Part shown: piece by piece, positions 25,701 to 33,812 of the stretch
Layout of the letters: each line of letters starts with the position of its first letter
How positions within the stretch are numbered: position 1 is the first letter of the stretch
NCBI GenBank assembly: GCA_023846275.1
Contig: CM043875.1
Location: 25,896,851 to 25,960,850 of the forward strand
Reading direction: 5' to 3'
DNA from: Vanilla planifolia
Lineage: Eukaryota; Streptophyta; Magnoliopsida; Asparagales; Orchidaceae
Length of the DNA: 64,000 bases
Notes under the pieces: generated by a model
The model's input: the letters and a program-made list of their open reading frames with translations, nothing else
What the model was told of the DNA's origin: nothing
Database searches by the model: none
Made by a program: the position numbers and the translations under genes

Positions 25701-26920
25701 CAAGAATTTACTATACTCTGAAGATTCAATAAAGGAGAAAGCTCTGTTGAACGTTGGAACTGAGAGCAAGTTGCGAAATTGCTATATAAGAATTGGTGTT
25801 TGAATTGCTATGCAAGCTAATTTCCTGTTTTGTTCGTCTGTAGAGTATGATTAAGCAAGTTTATTATCGACACCATCATAAGATTTCATGAAAGCTTAGT
25901 GTCTCTGTAAAGTTCATTTTAGACTATTTAAAAAAGTCTCCATTCTAAGCTCGTATTGAATTGTAGTACGTTGTTTATGTAGTAAGAGCATTCTTAGGAA
26001 TGCTTTTACCCTATGGCTTGTCAAACTTCAGAAGCATAACATAAGCATCGTCTTTCTAAAAAAAAAAGAATATTGCAATTGATGGACATATTATGCGGGA
26101 TTGCTGATGATACCTAACTGCACTTATTCTTTGAAAAATATCTATTAGATGTGATTATAACGCATTAGCCTCTCAATCCACTGTTATGTAGATTGTTAAT
26201 GGATTGCATAAGTTAGATGTGATTTGTTAAGTATATGTTGTAGCTAGTACAGGTCTACTTTTTGGAAAAGAAATAGAACAATCTTTTAAGGTTAGTATAA
26301 AAGCTTTGTTCAAGTTATTAAGTTTTTAGCTTGTTTATCATCATTGATGTCTACATGTTGCAAGATGATTGCATGTGCATGAATTTTGTGATGTATGGTT
26401 GATTTATTTATCACTATATTGATGCATTTTTGCTAAAATGATTTCATAAACATTTTCTTGAGTAAAAATATTTATAACTCTAATTTACTTAGTGCCTGTA
26501 ACTATTATATTGGAAACCAACCAAGCATTTATCACTTGTATCAGGACTTTAAAACCATTGTGGGAGAGAAGAGTGAGCCCCAATGTCCTCTATAGCATGC
26601 ATCATTTGGCAAATGACACCTCAACTTTAGCTGTGGCTGGCCTCGATGGCGTTCTCCGGATTATGGATCAAAGTACTGGAGAAGTTCTTTCTTCCCTCAT
26701 AATGGAACCAAGTGTCGAACCGGATGGCTTGTCTGCAAACGGTTCGGGGTTCAACTCAATTCGAAAGGCCAAGGCAGTGTCGACAGACGTCCAGATTCAT
26801 AGCATACCCAGGCTTCAAAGGCCTCCTATTACTTCTCTTGCTGTTGGGCTCAGAAAGATCGTTACTGCTCATAATGAGACATATTTGAGCATGTGGAGGT
26901 TCAACCAATCCTTCAGGTAA
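1744..26920 (+). CDS. F-box/WD-40 repeat protein (At3g52030 type), 3' part of gene, seven exons
   Basis: Exons are 1744-1798, 3133-3231, 3701-3804, 19956-20045, 23057-23199, 24651-24729 and 26545-26920. All introns are GT-AG and all codon phases join without a break, giving about 313 residues. The joined protein reads as WD-40 blades: LSGAEDKVMRLWS, KSQICIWTLKSG, VVGCDDGRAHVFD, LVFGGSNFGTVAMADLSTG, LFAGSIGGYAHCWDL, VAGLDGVLRIMDQSTGEVL and the closing VTAHNETYLSMWRF. The blade order, the WERRVSPNVLYS segment and the C-terminal VTAHN.....W.F ending match the plant F-box/WD-40 family of At3g52030 (about 450 aa). The missing N-terminal third, where the F-box would lie, must be left of the window. 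Family role: substrate-receptor subunit of an SCF E3 ubiquitin ligase, with the propeller binding the target; no substrate is known from sequence. Assignment to the family is firm. The exact 3' end is discussed under the last exon. Confidence 0.88.
3133..3231 (+). CDS. F-box/WD-40 gene, visible exon B
   Basis: This 99-nt exon has exactly 33 codons and is phase 0 on both sides. It starts after TTGTGCAG and ends AACAAG|GTACTG. It encodes VMRLWSAESFKCLNEY and an acidic DFDFDENK tail, the usual linker between WD blades. Confidence 0.85.
3701..3804 (+). CDS. F-box/WD-40 gene, visible exon C
   Basis: This 104-nt exon follows TTTTGTCTAG and ends ATGCG|GTAACT in phase 2. It encodes IVGLTKSQICIWTLKSGKG and a linker. 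IVGLTKSQICIW is the expected last two strands of a WD blade. The next coding sequence is 16 kb away. Confidence 0.85.
6835..7228 (-). repeat. tandem duplication, unit about 195 bp, two copies
   Basis: Copy 1 (about 6835-7028) and copy 2 (about 7030-7228) run in the same direction. They share long stretches such as GTTCTGCAAGG, TTTCTCTTGTT, AAGATTCTTTTGTT and TTTCCTATGTTCATA. Read on the minus strand, both copies keep the same open frame over about 27 residues (YEHRKE.LALIK...NKRILK). It stays open for about 66 residues in the second copy but is stopped in the first. I do not recognise the product. Confidence 0.75.
10146..10290. repeat. 73-bp tandem duplication
   Basis: Copy 1 is 10146-10218 and copy 2 is 10219-10290. 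Both begin CAATGTCTTATATTTTTTT, run through GATCTCCTATAAGGACC and end CTCAATCTA.AAGG, with only a handful of differences. It looks like a simple local duplication inside the giant intron. Confidence 0.85.
11620..12539 (-). repeat. 3' LTR of the intronic gypsy element (diverged)
   Basis: This block aligns with 17.3-18.4 kb. Shared stretches include AATTGTATGGGAA, TTTTGGTTTCTCTTGTT, AATCAAAAGCT and ATAGGTT.GATTG, all in the same order. On the minus strand both copies begin with TGAT close to ACAAGAGAAACCAAAAG, as expected for an LTR 5' end. The outer edge near 11.6 kb is uncertain. Confidence 0.6.
13425..13490 (-). pseudogene. gypsy integrase core fragment
   Basis: The minus strand reads KIIRLHGWSKTIILDKDMIF, which corresponds to the conserved integrase block around the second catalytic aspartate (family form: RLHG.P..I.SDRD..F). 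The preceding and following core is too decayed to trace. Confidence 0.65.
14055..14510 (-). pseudogene. gypsy RT tail and RNase H fragment
   Basis: Around 14313-14504 the minus strand encodes RIIKDFNIMMTPITNLLK and NNETEKTFTQIK, the connection between reverse transcriptase and RNase H (family form: FIK.FS....PLT.LLK). Around 14055-14200 it encodes GRHNLLHKEFMLITDHHTLK and LRKLNHRHTKW, a classic gypsy RNase H signature. Internal stops are present. Confidence 0.75.
14650..15130 (-). pseudogene. gypsy reverse transcriptase fragment
   Basis: The minus strand starts YRMNPNEHAKLKR, passes FLYESLSSC and KKDES, and reaches the catalytic box YIDD at 14752-14763 within IIYIDDISIYSPNEYTHLEHF. This block order is that of chromovirus-type Ty3/gypsy reverse transcriptases. 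Several stops and lost residues make it non-functional. Confidence 0.8.
16150..16910 (-). pseudogene. probable gag-region remnant of the gypsy element
   Basis: This lies upstream of the reverse transcriptase on the same strand, where gag should be. It holds short lysine- and proline-rich open stretches (16718-16909 and 16151-16336) but no intact zinc knuckle that I can see. The call rests on position more than sequence. Confidence 0.4.
17298..17309 (-). other. possible degenerate primer-binding site (tRNA-iMet type)
   Basis: Plus-strand GCTTTGACATCA matches 9 of 12 positions of GCTCTGATACCA, the reverse complement of the tRNA-iMet primer site. It lies where the 5' LTR of the minus-strand element should end. 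Weak, given the divergence. Confidence 0.3.
17313..18365 (-). repeat. 5' LTR of the intronic gypsy element (diverged)
   Basis: This is the direct-repeat partner of 11.6-12.54 kb. It contains a GTGG-rich stretch (17.3-17.95 kb), then AATCAAAAGCTTTTTCTCA, AATTGTATGGGAA and TTTTGGTTTCTCTTGTT in the same order as the other copy. The minus-strand start TGATATAGAAAAACAAGAG is comparable with TGATGAAGCACAACAAGAG of the partner. Confidence 0.6.
19956..20045 (+). CDS. F-box/WD-40 gene, visible exon D
   Basis: This 90-nt exon follows GTGACTTAG and ends ATTTG|GTAAAA in phase 2. It encodes YMDPEAVVGCDDGRAHVFDM then YSGRCTRII. The GCDDGRAHVFD core is an unmistakable WD-blade strand pair. It is the first exon after the 16-kb intron. 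Confidence 0.87.
20046..23056 (+). other. 3.0-kb intron of the F-box/WD-40 gene
   Basis: GTAAAA donor and TTTCTGCAG acceptor. I found no domain or element. At 20330-20430 there are short local repeats (TTTAGATAGCACAT twice, and GTATGAG.AAGTATTT twice). Open stretches near 21047 and 21790 lack any family similarity. Confidence 0.7.
23057..23199 (+). CDS. F-box/WD-40 gene, visible exon E
   Basis: This 143-nt exon completes a tryptophan codon (TG+G), then encodes MHGAPISCLALSEDQLVFGG and SNFGTVAMADLSTGEQVFLL. It ends TACTCAG|GTTGTA in phase 1. The pattern is one complete WD blade with a degenerate WD dipeptide (AD). Confidence 0.87.
23200..24650 (+). other. 1.45-kb intron of the F-box/WD-40 gene
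   Basis: GTTGTA donor and CTTCTAACAG acceptor. It includes a GC-richer island at about 24300-24440 (for example CAAGGCCCAACGTGTGGAGC and GCCAGTTGGCGCTCACATGG), which stands out from its AT-rich surroundings and may be a transposon remnant. Otherwise nothing identified. Confidence 0.65.
24651..24729 (+). CDS. F-box/WD-40 gene, visible exon F
   Basis: This 79-nt exon encodes ALKCLCLNSHLLFAGSIGG then YAHCWDL, a WD blade with intact CWDL. It follows TTCTAACAG and ends CTTAG|GTCAGT in phase 2, so the arginine codon is split AG+G with the next exon. Confidence 0.87.
24730..26544 (+). other. 1.8-kb intron of the F-box/WD-40 gene
   Basis: GTCAGT donor and GTATCAG acceptor. It contains a 129-bp tandem duplication (25326-25583). 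The open frame that continues upstream of the last exon (26492-26544) is intron read-through, because the family sequence begins exactly after the acceptor. Confidence 0.7.
25326..25583. repeat. 129-bp tandem duplication in intron
   Basis: Copies 25326-25454 and 25455-25583 share CTCTTTATTT, CATCAA.TTGAGGTTTG, GAATGGG..AAAGGTAG and TTCATAGACTTG at a constant 129-bp offset. They have diverged moderately, so the duplication is not recent. Confidence 0.8.
26545..26920 (+). CDS. F-box/WD-40 gene, last coding exon
   Basis: This 376-nt exon completes the split arginine, then encodes TLKPLWERRVSPNVLYSMHH, the blade VAGLDGVLRIMDQSTGEVL, a less conserved serine/basic linker, and the closing strands VGLRKIVTAHNETYLSMWRF before NQSFR and TAA at 26918-26920. 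Known relatives also end a few residues after the W.F motif, which supports TAA as the true stop. However, the stop lies in CAG|GTAAGT, a perfect donor consensus, so splicing to a further exon cannot be excluded. Confidence 0.85.
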
Positions 26921-29900
26921 GTGCAGCTTCTTCTTCTAATTCAAGGGATTAAATCTTCTACTCAGCTTATTGATGCACATACTTGGATATAGAATAAAAT
27001 GTTATTTAGGTAATTATGATCAAAATTATATAAAAATTTTAGATAGTATTAAAGCTTAGATGAGTGTTATTTAAATATCCTCATTAGCCAATTGAATTAA
27101 CTCCAGTAAAAATTATCCACGACAGGGAGGTACAAAGAGGAATCCAAACAACATGAAATAGTAAAGAGGACTTAAATCAGTGAAACAAGTAACAATTATA
27201 AGAAAGATCCCTTTGTGGAAGGAATCAATTTTAAAGCATTCAATGGGTGTGTGGCCTTCAAGATCATTAGAATACTTCATCACCCATGTCTGGCCTTCAA
27301 TTTCACTATGGCTCTCAAGTTGAAATTTGGAACTAAGTCATAAAAAAGCTCCTCATCCTTTGTTTTTTATGTCCATTATGTGTTCTAGTTTATCTCAACA
27401 TGCAATTTCTCTTAATTTGCTATTCTTTCACACAATTCGTAGGGTACTATTAGTTGTATTCTCAATTGTACATAACTGATTAGTGAGCATGCCTACTTAC
27501 ATGCTCACAATCTCTTAGTACAATATGAACAAAGGGTCTTGCAATCTTTTATTTCCAAAAAAAATGTGAACTAGATAAAAAAAATAGCGATCTAGGGACT
27601 ATAGATCATAATGATGATTATGATAAAAATGTCATGATGTCTTTCATCAATCCTCAATATTGTTAAATTCAACTCTATTTGAAAATGATGTAAGTGCTTT
27701 TGTAGTGTAACTCATTCATGGTGATCCATGAGTTCTTGAATGGAGAAAGATCTCTCCAATTGATGAGGTGCCCATGCAACATTCCAGTTTATTTAAATAC
27801 ATTCTAATCATTATGGTTGGTTGCATATAAGGTGGAAAGAGTGGTTGTGTTTGAGTAAAGGAGATGTGTGATTGGACACAAAGGGGTTACGATTATTCTG
27901 ATTAGTAGAGAATAGAAAATGTTTAGAGGTGATTTTACGGATGAGACAAAATAGGTGACTCGAATAGGGGTTCACGATAGAGTATCAAAACACAAGGCTA
28001 ACTGAAATTCTAATGATAAGTCCTATATGTTTAGAACCTTATCCTTCTAAGAACATGATATCGTCCCATCTTTTTAGATAATGAGCTTTTTCAATGTTCT
28101 TATAGAAAATTTTCTAGGTTTCGTTTGCTTGTTAAGAGAATTTACTTTTCTTTTAGGTGATAATAAAAAATCTTATGTAATATAATTAACAATTTCTTCT
28201 TCCCAATTTACTCATGTTTGATCCTATAAAACATAGGTACACAAGGTCGATAAAACATAGGTACACAATTTCATTGTCCTATTATACACAAACTAAATGT
28301 TTGGTAAAGTAAATTCCTCTTGTATCTTGGTCACCAAAAGGGTATTGCATCACATGCTTCAAATTTAGAAGATGATTCATCTTGATTACATAAGATATGA
28401 TAAAGTATCTTTATATCGATTGACTATATGAGGAATTATAGACCAAGGTTTATTGACCTTGTATTCTAGTAGAAGATAACTCTATAAATATCCATGAAAA
28501 GCACAAAAAGAGTCATTTTATACCAACTAGAATTCACACTAAAGTTAAAAAATTCAAATAACTTTATTCAAATATTCAATTTCAATAATATGTTATTAAA
28601 ATAAAAATATAAATATAATATCCATCACATCTCAAACCTATTGGTAATGCCCATGCATTAAAGGTCTTCTTATTTACTTAATTCCATCACATCAGTAAGT
28701 TAAACCATATATTATAACATGAATGTCAAATTATAGCATAAAACATGCATAATAAAATGACATAAGCATTATGATATAACATTAGTAGGTACATAGTATT
28801 CTTATCTCATAAATATCAATAAGCTTCTAAACGATAACATTTAAGAATAACATGAACCATTACATCATTATTTTATAAATACCAAAATGAGAATATGATG
28901 TGATAATACATATAAGTAGTTTTCATGATATTAAACATATTGAATAATATAATATTTATGTTTATATTATCATATTCACAACCATCCATATGTATATCAT
29001 ATTTAGCATCATCATTTCGATCTACTAGTACTAGCACTTCTCAAAAGAACACTTAGTTTACCACACTTATCTATTTGAATGATGGCCTTAACTCAAGAGG
29101 AAGACTTGTTAATAAACACAAAGTCATTCACTTTGGGTCTACATTTGTTTGAATAATATTTTTAGTTAATTATGTACTTTTAATCAATAATCTTTATTAT
29201 TTTTAATTTTTTTTATCTTTCTATTCATGGTCATTTTCGACAAGTTCTTAATCTATTGATTTCTTCTATTCTATCAATGACAGTCTAATAATTTGCGAAT
29301 CCAAATCAACTAATTGTTATTTAATGGCACTCAACCTTCTTGACCATCTTGAATCCATATGAAAGACTCAATTGACTTGCATTTATAAAGTTGTTATGTT
29401 GACCCAATTTACTAATTTTATATGACATAAAAAACGAATATCATACATTTAATAGGTATTATTGATCATCTTTTACATCCACGTATACTCAAAATTTTAT
29501 ACATACATGGGTTTAAATCTGGTCTAATTCAAAATCAAGCCAAAAGGTCACGCTTGACCCAAAGTATACTATTCATGTTCAAATAGTTTTTGTAGCTCAT
29601 AATATTAGCTGCCTTTACATAACAATTTGTTCATTGAGTTATTAAATCATTACTTAAAGATGATGTATAAGGCTCAATACTTAGCATCTCCATTTTTTTT
29701 TAATTTTTTAATTCTTTAAAATTTTAAAACTATTTTTTTTTTCATACAATCAATTAAAATATATTATAGCCTTTGTGAAAAGGTTTTTCATCTTTAAAAG
29801 ATATACTTGTATTTTTTAAAATGATTTTTGTTCCCTTTTATTTTGTTAGTAAATGAACTTAAAAAATTAAACTAAAGTTTTTGATAAAATAATTGTAGGT

Positions 29901-32073
29901 ATACTTAATTCATATAGTTTATTATTTTATACTTTACATATTATGGATAGTTTTTCAAGAATTTTAATTAATTATTCTTAAAAGTAAATCTTATATACTA
30001 TTATTAATGTGCTTTTAAGAAAAGCAAATTCAAGTTTTTTAACTCATATTTTGTTGTATTTGATAGTAGTTTTAAGGCAAATATTAAAAGGATATTTGAA
30101 TATTTAATTTTATTATTTAAAGTTATATTTTGTGTAATATAAAGATGATAAATTGTCTTATAATTTTGATATTTAATATATTGATAAATTTTTATTTTTT
30201 TTATTTTAATTAAAAAATAAAAATAATTTAGATATACCAAAAAATTGATTAAAATCAAAATCAAAATGATAAAAAATGTTCTAATTGTCATCACACCAAA
30301 AGTGAATTCACATCGAAACTTGAAATCTTCATGTCATTTGAGTTCTTAGTAATTATACAATTTGAATGTGTATTAAGAATTGCATGAAACAAATGTGGAT
30401 GGGAGTTATAACAAGTATGAATAAAATAATAAACATGGAACATCACATTCAAAAATATACATCAAAGAGTTTCACATGAGTTAAATTTAAAACTGGTGTA
30501 CATTATGTTTCAATTTTGTTTTTAATTTATCATAAGTGAAAAAAATTATCTTTCCTCTTATGAAGTGTAATTTTTTCACTTTACTCACTTCTATGAAAAA
30601 ATCGTTGAAGTTGCTTTCTACTTGTCATTTAGAAATTGAAAAACATCCAAAAACATTAATTGATGGTTGCACGTTGTTACTCCCCACAAATTTCATTGAT
30701 GTCCAATGCTCATTGCCTGCTACTGAACACTCACTATATGTCGCCACTCGCTTTCCTTACTAATGCTTACATCTCTTATTGCTATCGCTGATAGCAACCA
30801 ATCACTTGGTATTGATTGTCACACTTTACCACATTCAACAATAGAGTTGTTTAAAGGCTAGAGAGTTACAAGGGGCCAAGCATGTTTGGGTGGTGGTAGT
30901 GATCGATTTGCAAGCAACAATGACAAAGATGAGGGGCTTAATTGATTAGTAAGAGTTGGTAGTTGTTGGACAATTAACAGATAATGGTGATGAATACAGA
31001 CATTAATAGTTATCAGCCATCAACGAACTAATATAAGATGATCTCACTTCTACTCCCCTATTGTATCAACCAAACAATATATTTTATGTAACTAAATAAT
31101 GTTTTGAGAGCTGAATAACATTATAACAAAACAAAAAAAAAATTAAAATATCATTATGTATAATCTATGAAGAAAAATCAACAATCCATAACATTGAAAA
31201 CACATTAATACAAAGAGACCAAAGTACATATATTTTGGATAAGTTATGTCATAATCATTGATACAACATGCTTAAGAATTGTGTATATTCATCATAAGTA
31301 TAAATACAATTCATTATATATCATCAATGACCTCATATCTAAAAGAGATAAATTCAACAAAGAGAATGTAATTAAAGTTCTAAGTGAAACATGAATAATT
31401 CAATAGAAATTAAATTCTTGATTTGTTTGTTACAATATGCTTATAAGATGACAAAAGGTGAATTAATAAAAAATATTTCTCTGATATGCACAACAAAAAA
31501 CAAAAGATAAAAATAGTTATGAAATAACATAAATTATACATTAATTTAATATGATTAAAAACACATTTAATAAGATATGTGTGAAACTATGTTACAATGG
31601 ATGGTTTATCACAAGATATACTAAACTGTACAAACCATCATACTCAAAAGTAACATGTAGAAGAATCAAGGAATACAAAAATTATCATAAAATAATATAA
31701 AATTTGAAATATCATACAATTTAAATTAATCTTATAATAAATATTAATAGAAAGCCCTTAATAATGAAATTTAAGCTTATTTTTTAACAAATAAGGGTAA
31801 AATAAATCTAAGAATACAACTTAAACTAAACTCATCTAAGTCTATTTAGTCACCAAAATTATAATCAACTTGAACAATTTAAATATATATTTAAATAAAA
31901 TGTTTTACAAAACAATGATCACACACTTTTTTTTATTTTCATTATTAACATTAAGCCTTAATCTTCTTTCATTAGATTGTTAACTAAGAAAACTTTGCAT
32001 ATCTATTTATGCATAAATATTAAAAACCCATAATTATTCAATACATCTTGTTGTTGATTAATTTATTAAAAAA
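26921..32073. other. intergenic, 3' of the F-box/WD-40 gene
   Basis: AT-rich DNA without a recognisable gene, RNA or complete element. A possible poly(A) signal lies near its start. Open stretches at 30004-30294 and 30536-30763 are low-complexity (I/L/K/N-rich) and have no family similarity. Confidence 0.6.
26993..26998 (+). terminator. candidate poly(A) signal AATAAA
   Basis: Canonical AATAAA lies 73 nt after the TAA of the F-box/WD-40 gene, a plausible distance for a short 3' UTR. It supports 26545-26920 as the terminal exon. Plant poly(A) signals are loose, so this is suggestive only. Confidence 0.4.
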
Positions 32074-32078
32074 TATTA

Positions 32079-32146
32079 TGATGCCGGACGGATTACAATA
32101 ATTTGAGTAATACAGAAATTACATCCACACACCAGAAATAAAGTAA
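32079..32146 (-). repeat. truncated 3' LTR remnant
   Basis: This repeats 32399-32466 (TGATGCCGGACGGATTACAA onward) with two mismatches. Similarity stops abruptly after AAAGTAA, marking the deletion junction. Confidence 0.85.
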
Positions 32147-32380
32147 CAAAAGCAAACTTGGCCAAATTGGTGTGAAACGGTTAATCATGCATGCTATTGG
32201 TCGAAAATTACAATAGAACGACATGTAGCTTCAATAGACCATTCTACCTCCAACTTTATTCAGAAAACTTGAAATTTAACAGTACTTAGAATTTAAGACA
32301 CATATTTTGTGTGGATATATGAGGAACAACTTGTCAATTGGATAAACTTACGCCGTCGATAACGATTGTACTAGCCTAAC

Positions 32381-32395
32381 CGTGCTCTGATACCA
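32381..32395 (-). other. primer-binding site for tRNA-iMet
   Basis: The minus strand reads TGGTATCAGAGCACG, the standard sequence complementary to the 3' end of initiator-methionine tRNA in plant LTR retrotransposons. It sits 3 nt inside the end of the LTR at 32399. This fixes both the LTR boundary and the element's orientation. Confidence 0.92.
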
Positions 32396-32398
32396 ATT

Positions 32399-33807
32399 TG
32401 ATGCCGGACGGATTACAATAATTTGAGCAATACAGAAATTACATCCACACACCATAAATAAAGTAAACTTGAAAGGTAAAAATGTGAAAATTCGAAAAGA
32501 AATAACAAGCAAGAGACACCCGTCCAAGGCAATCTTAGCCAAGAGGGGGACCGTGAGCAACACAGAGGTCGCTCCGTAGGCTAGGTGGTCCGCAACACCT
32601 CGACGGCACAGACGCGGGGTACTCGGATAAGGGTTTAAATACCGAGCGAGATAAATTTTGAAAAGTGGAATGGTCGCACCGGCGCAGTTGAAAGGTACAA
32701 GATCGCGCTAAATCACCGTAAATCAGAAAGTTAACAGATATTATTCGAGTAAGAACCGTTCAAGTCCGAGGGAACCCAAATCTTAAGAGAGAGAGAAGCG
32801 TCGAAATCCGGATGAAAAGGCGAATGTGACGATGAGTAGTTATGAAACGTTACCGTTGTGGTAGCGGCGGGGTATGGAGAGTATGTTGACGAAGGGATGA
32901 AGATGAAGATGGCGTCGTTGATAAACTGGCACGGCCTCTCACCGCTTGGGCCTCGCACCCCTCCTCCCAGTACCGGAGCCTCGACGAATCAGCACGCCGA
33001 AGTCTTGTTGGAATCACACCAATGACTCAACAAGTGAAAGCAAAGCACTAAAATACTTAAACAAGCTCAAATATCAACTGACCTTACATAGGGGTAGGCC
33101 TCCCTATTTATAGAGAGCCTAATGGTACATCGGTAAAACAACTTTTAGAGTTTTAAAGGAATAAAATACGTGAAACTTGGAAATAAATAGGAAAATAACA
33201 AATATAAAGGCTGCATATCAATTTCTGTCTTTTAAAACATTAAAAAAAAGGCAGAAAATAGTCAAAAGCTGATTCAGAAGCTGTTGCTAAACAGCTTTTA
33301 AGGCAAATCCGGCGGGCTAGCAGCGGTTGGCGGCGGCGGTCGCGGCGGCGAATCCGGCGGGGACGCTGGCGCGGTCGAGTCGTGTTGTCGCGGGTCGGTT
33401 ACGGGTCGGCGTGGGTCGGAGATGGGTCGGCGCGGTTCATCCAGCGGGTCGTGCGACCCGAGCCATGATACGGGTCTGAACCGGGTCGCGCCGACCCGCC
33501 ACCCGCGGGCGCGTCTCGCGCGAACCCGCGCGCGGGTTCGTCGGCGAAGCGGTGGCGGACGGTCTCAGTCGGCGGCGGAAGGCGTCCGGCGGCGGCGAAA
33601 ACCGGAAAAAGAGGCCTTTTGGCCAAATTTGGGTCCCCGAATCCAAAAATAATTTTCTTGAGTGTTAATTCGAGCCCGAAATGCAACTTTGGGCTCCAAA
33701 TTGATCCTGTTCATGAAGAGTAACTCCTTGGTCGTCGGGTAGTGCAGGAGCGCATCTGAACAGATGAAGTACGTCGAAAATCATGCATGGCGCTGGTGTC
33801 CCCACCA
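32399..33807 (-). repeat. 5' LTR, 1409 bp, with GC-rich U3
   Basis: In minus orientation it begins TGGTGGGG at 33807 and ends CATCA at 32399. It has a GC- and CpG-rich block at about 33300-33640, a TATA box at 33104-33113, then a transcribed part shared with the 36-kb element (GAGG.TCC....ACTGGGAGGAGGG region, about 32.9-33.0 kb). The long open frames on both strands of the GC-rich block are a by-product of its composition. Confidence 0.85.
33104..33113 (-). promoter_or_regulatory. LTR TATA box
   Basis: Minus-strand CTATAAATAG lies within the LTR, about 700 bp from its 5' end. It precedes the segment conserved with the related 36-kb element, so it probably drives the retrotransposon transcript. 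Confidence 0.6.
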
Positions 33808-33812
33808 TATTA

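Larger units (their letters stand above)
32074..33812 (-). mobile_element. internally deleted LTR retrotransposon with TATTA target duplication
   Basis: The insertion proper is 32079-33807, flanked by TATTA at 32074-32078 and 33808-33812. On the minus strand it starts TGGTGGGGACACC and ends CCGGCATCA, i.e. TG...CA. It has one 1.41-kb LTR (32399-33807), a tRNA-iMet primer-binding site, about 230 bp of leader, and only the last 68 bp of the 3' LTR (32079-32146). No gag or pol remains, so it is non-autonomous. The two copies of the LTR end differ at 2 of 68 positions, so the insertion is fairly young compared with the gypsy relic in the intron. Confidence 0.88.

Noticed and set aside
33399-33686. 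Long open frames on both strands of the GC-rich block
   Set aside because: They are a consequence of high GC (few stop codons) within the LTR U3; low-complexity P/R/G protein without family features.
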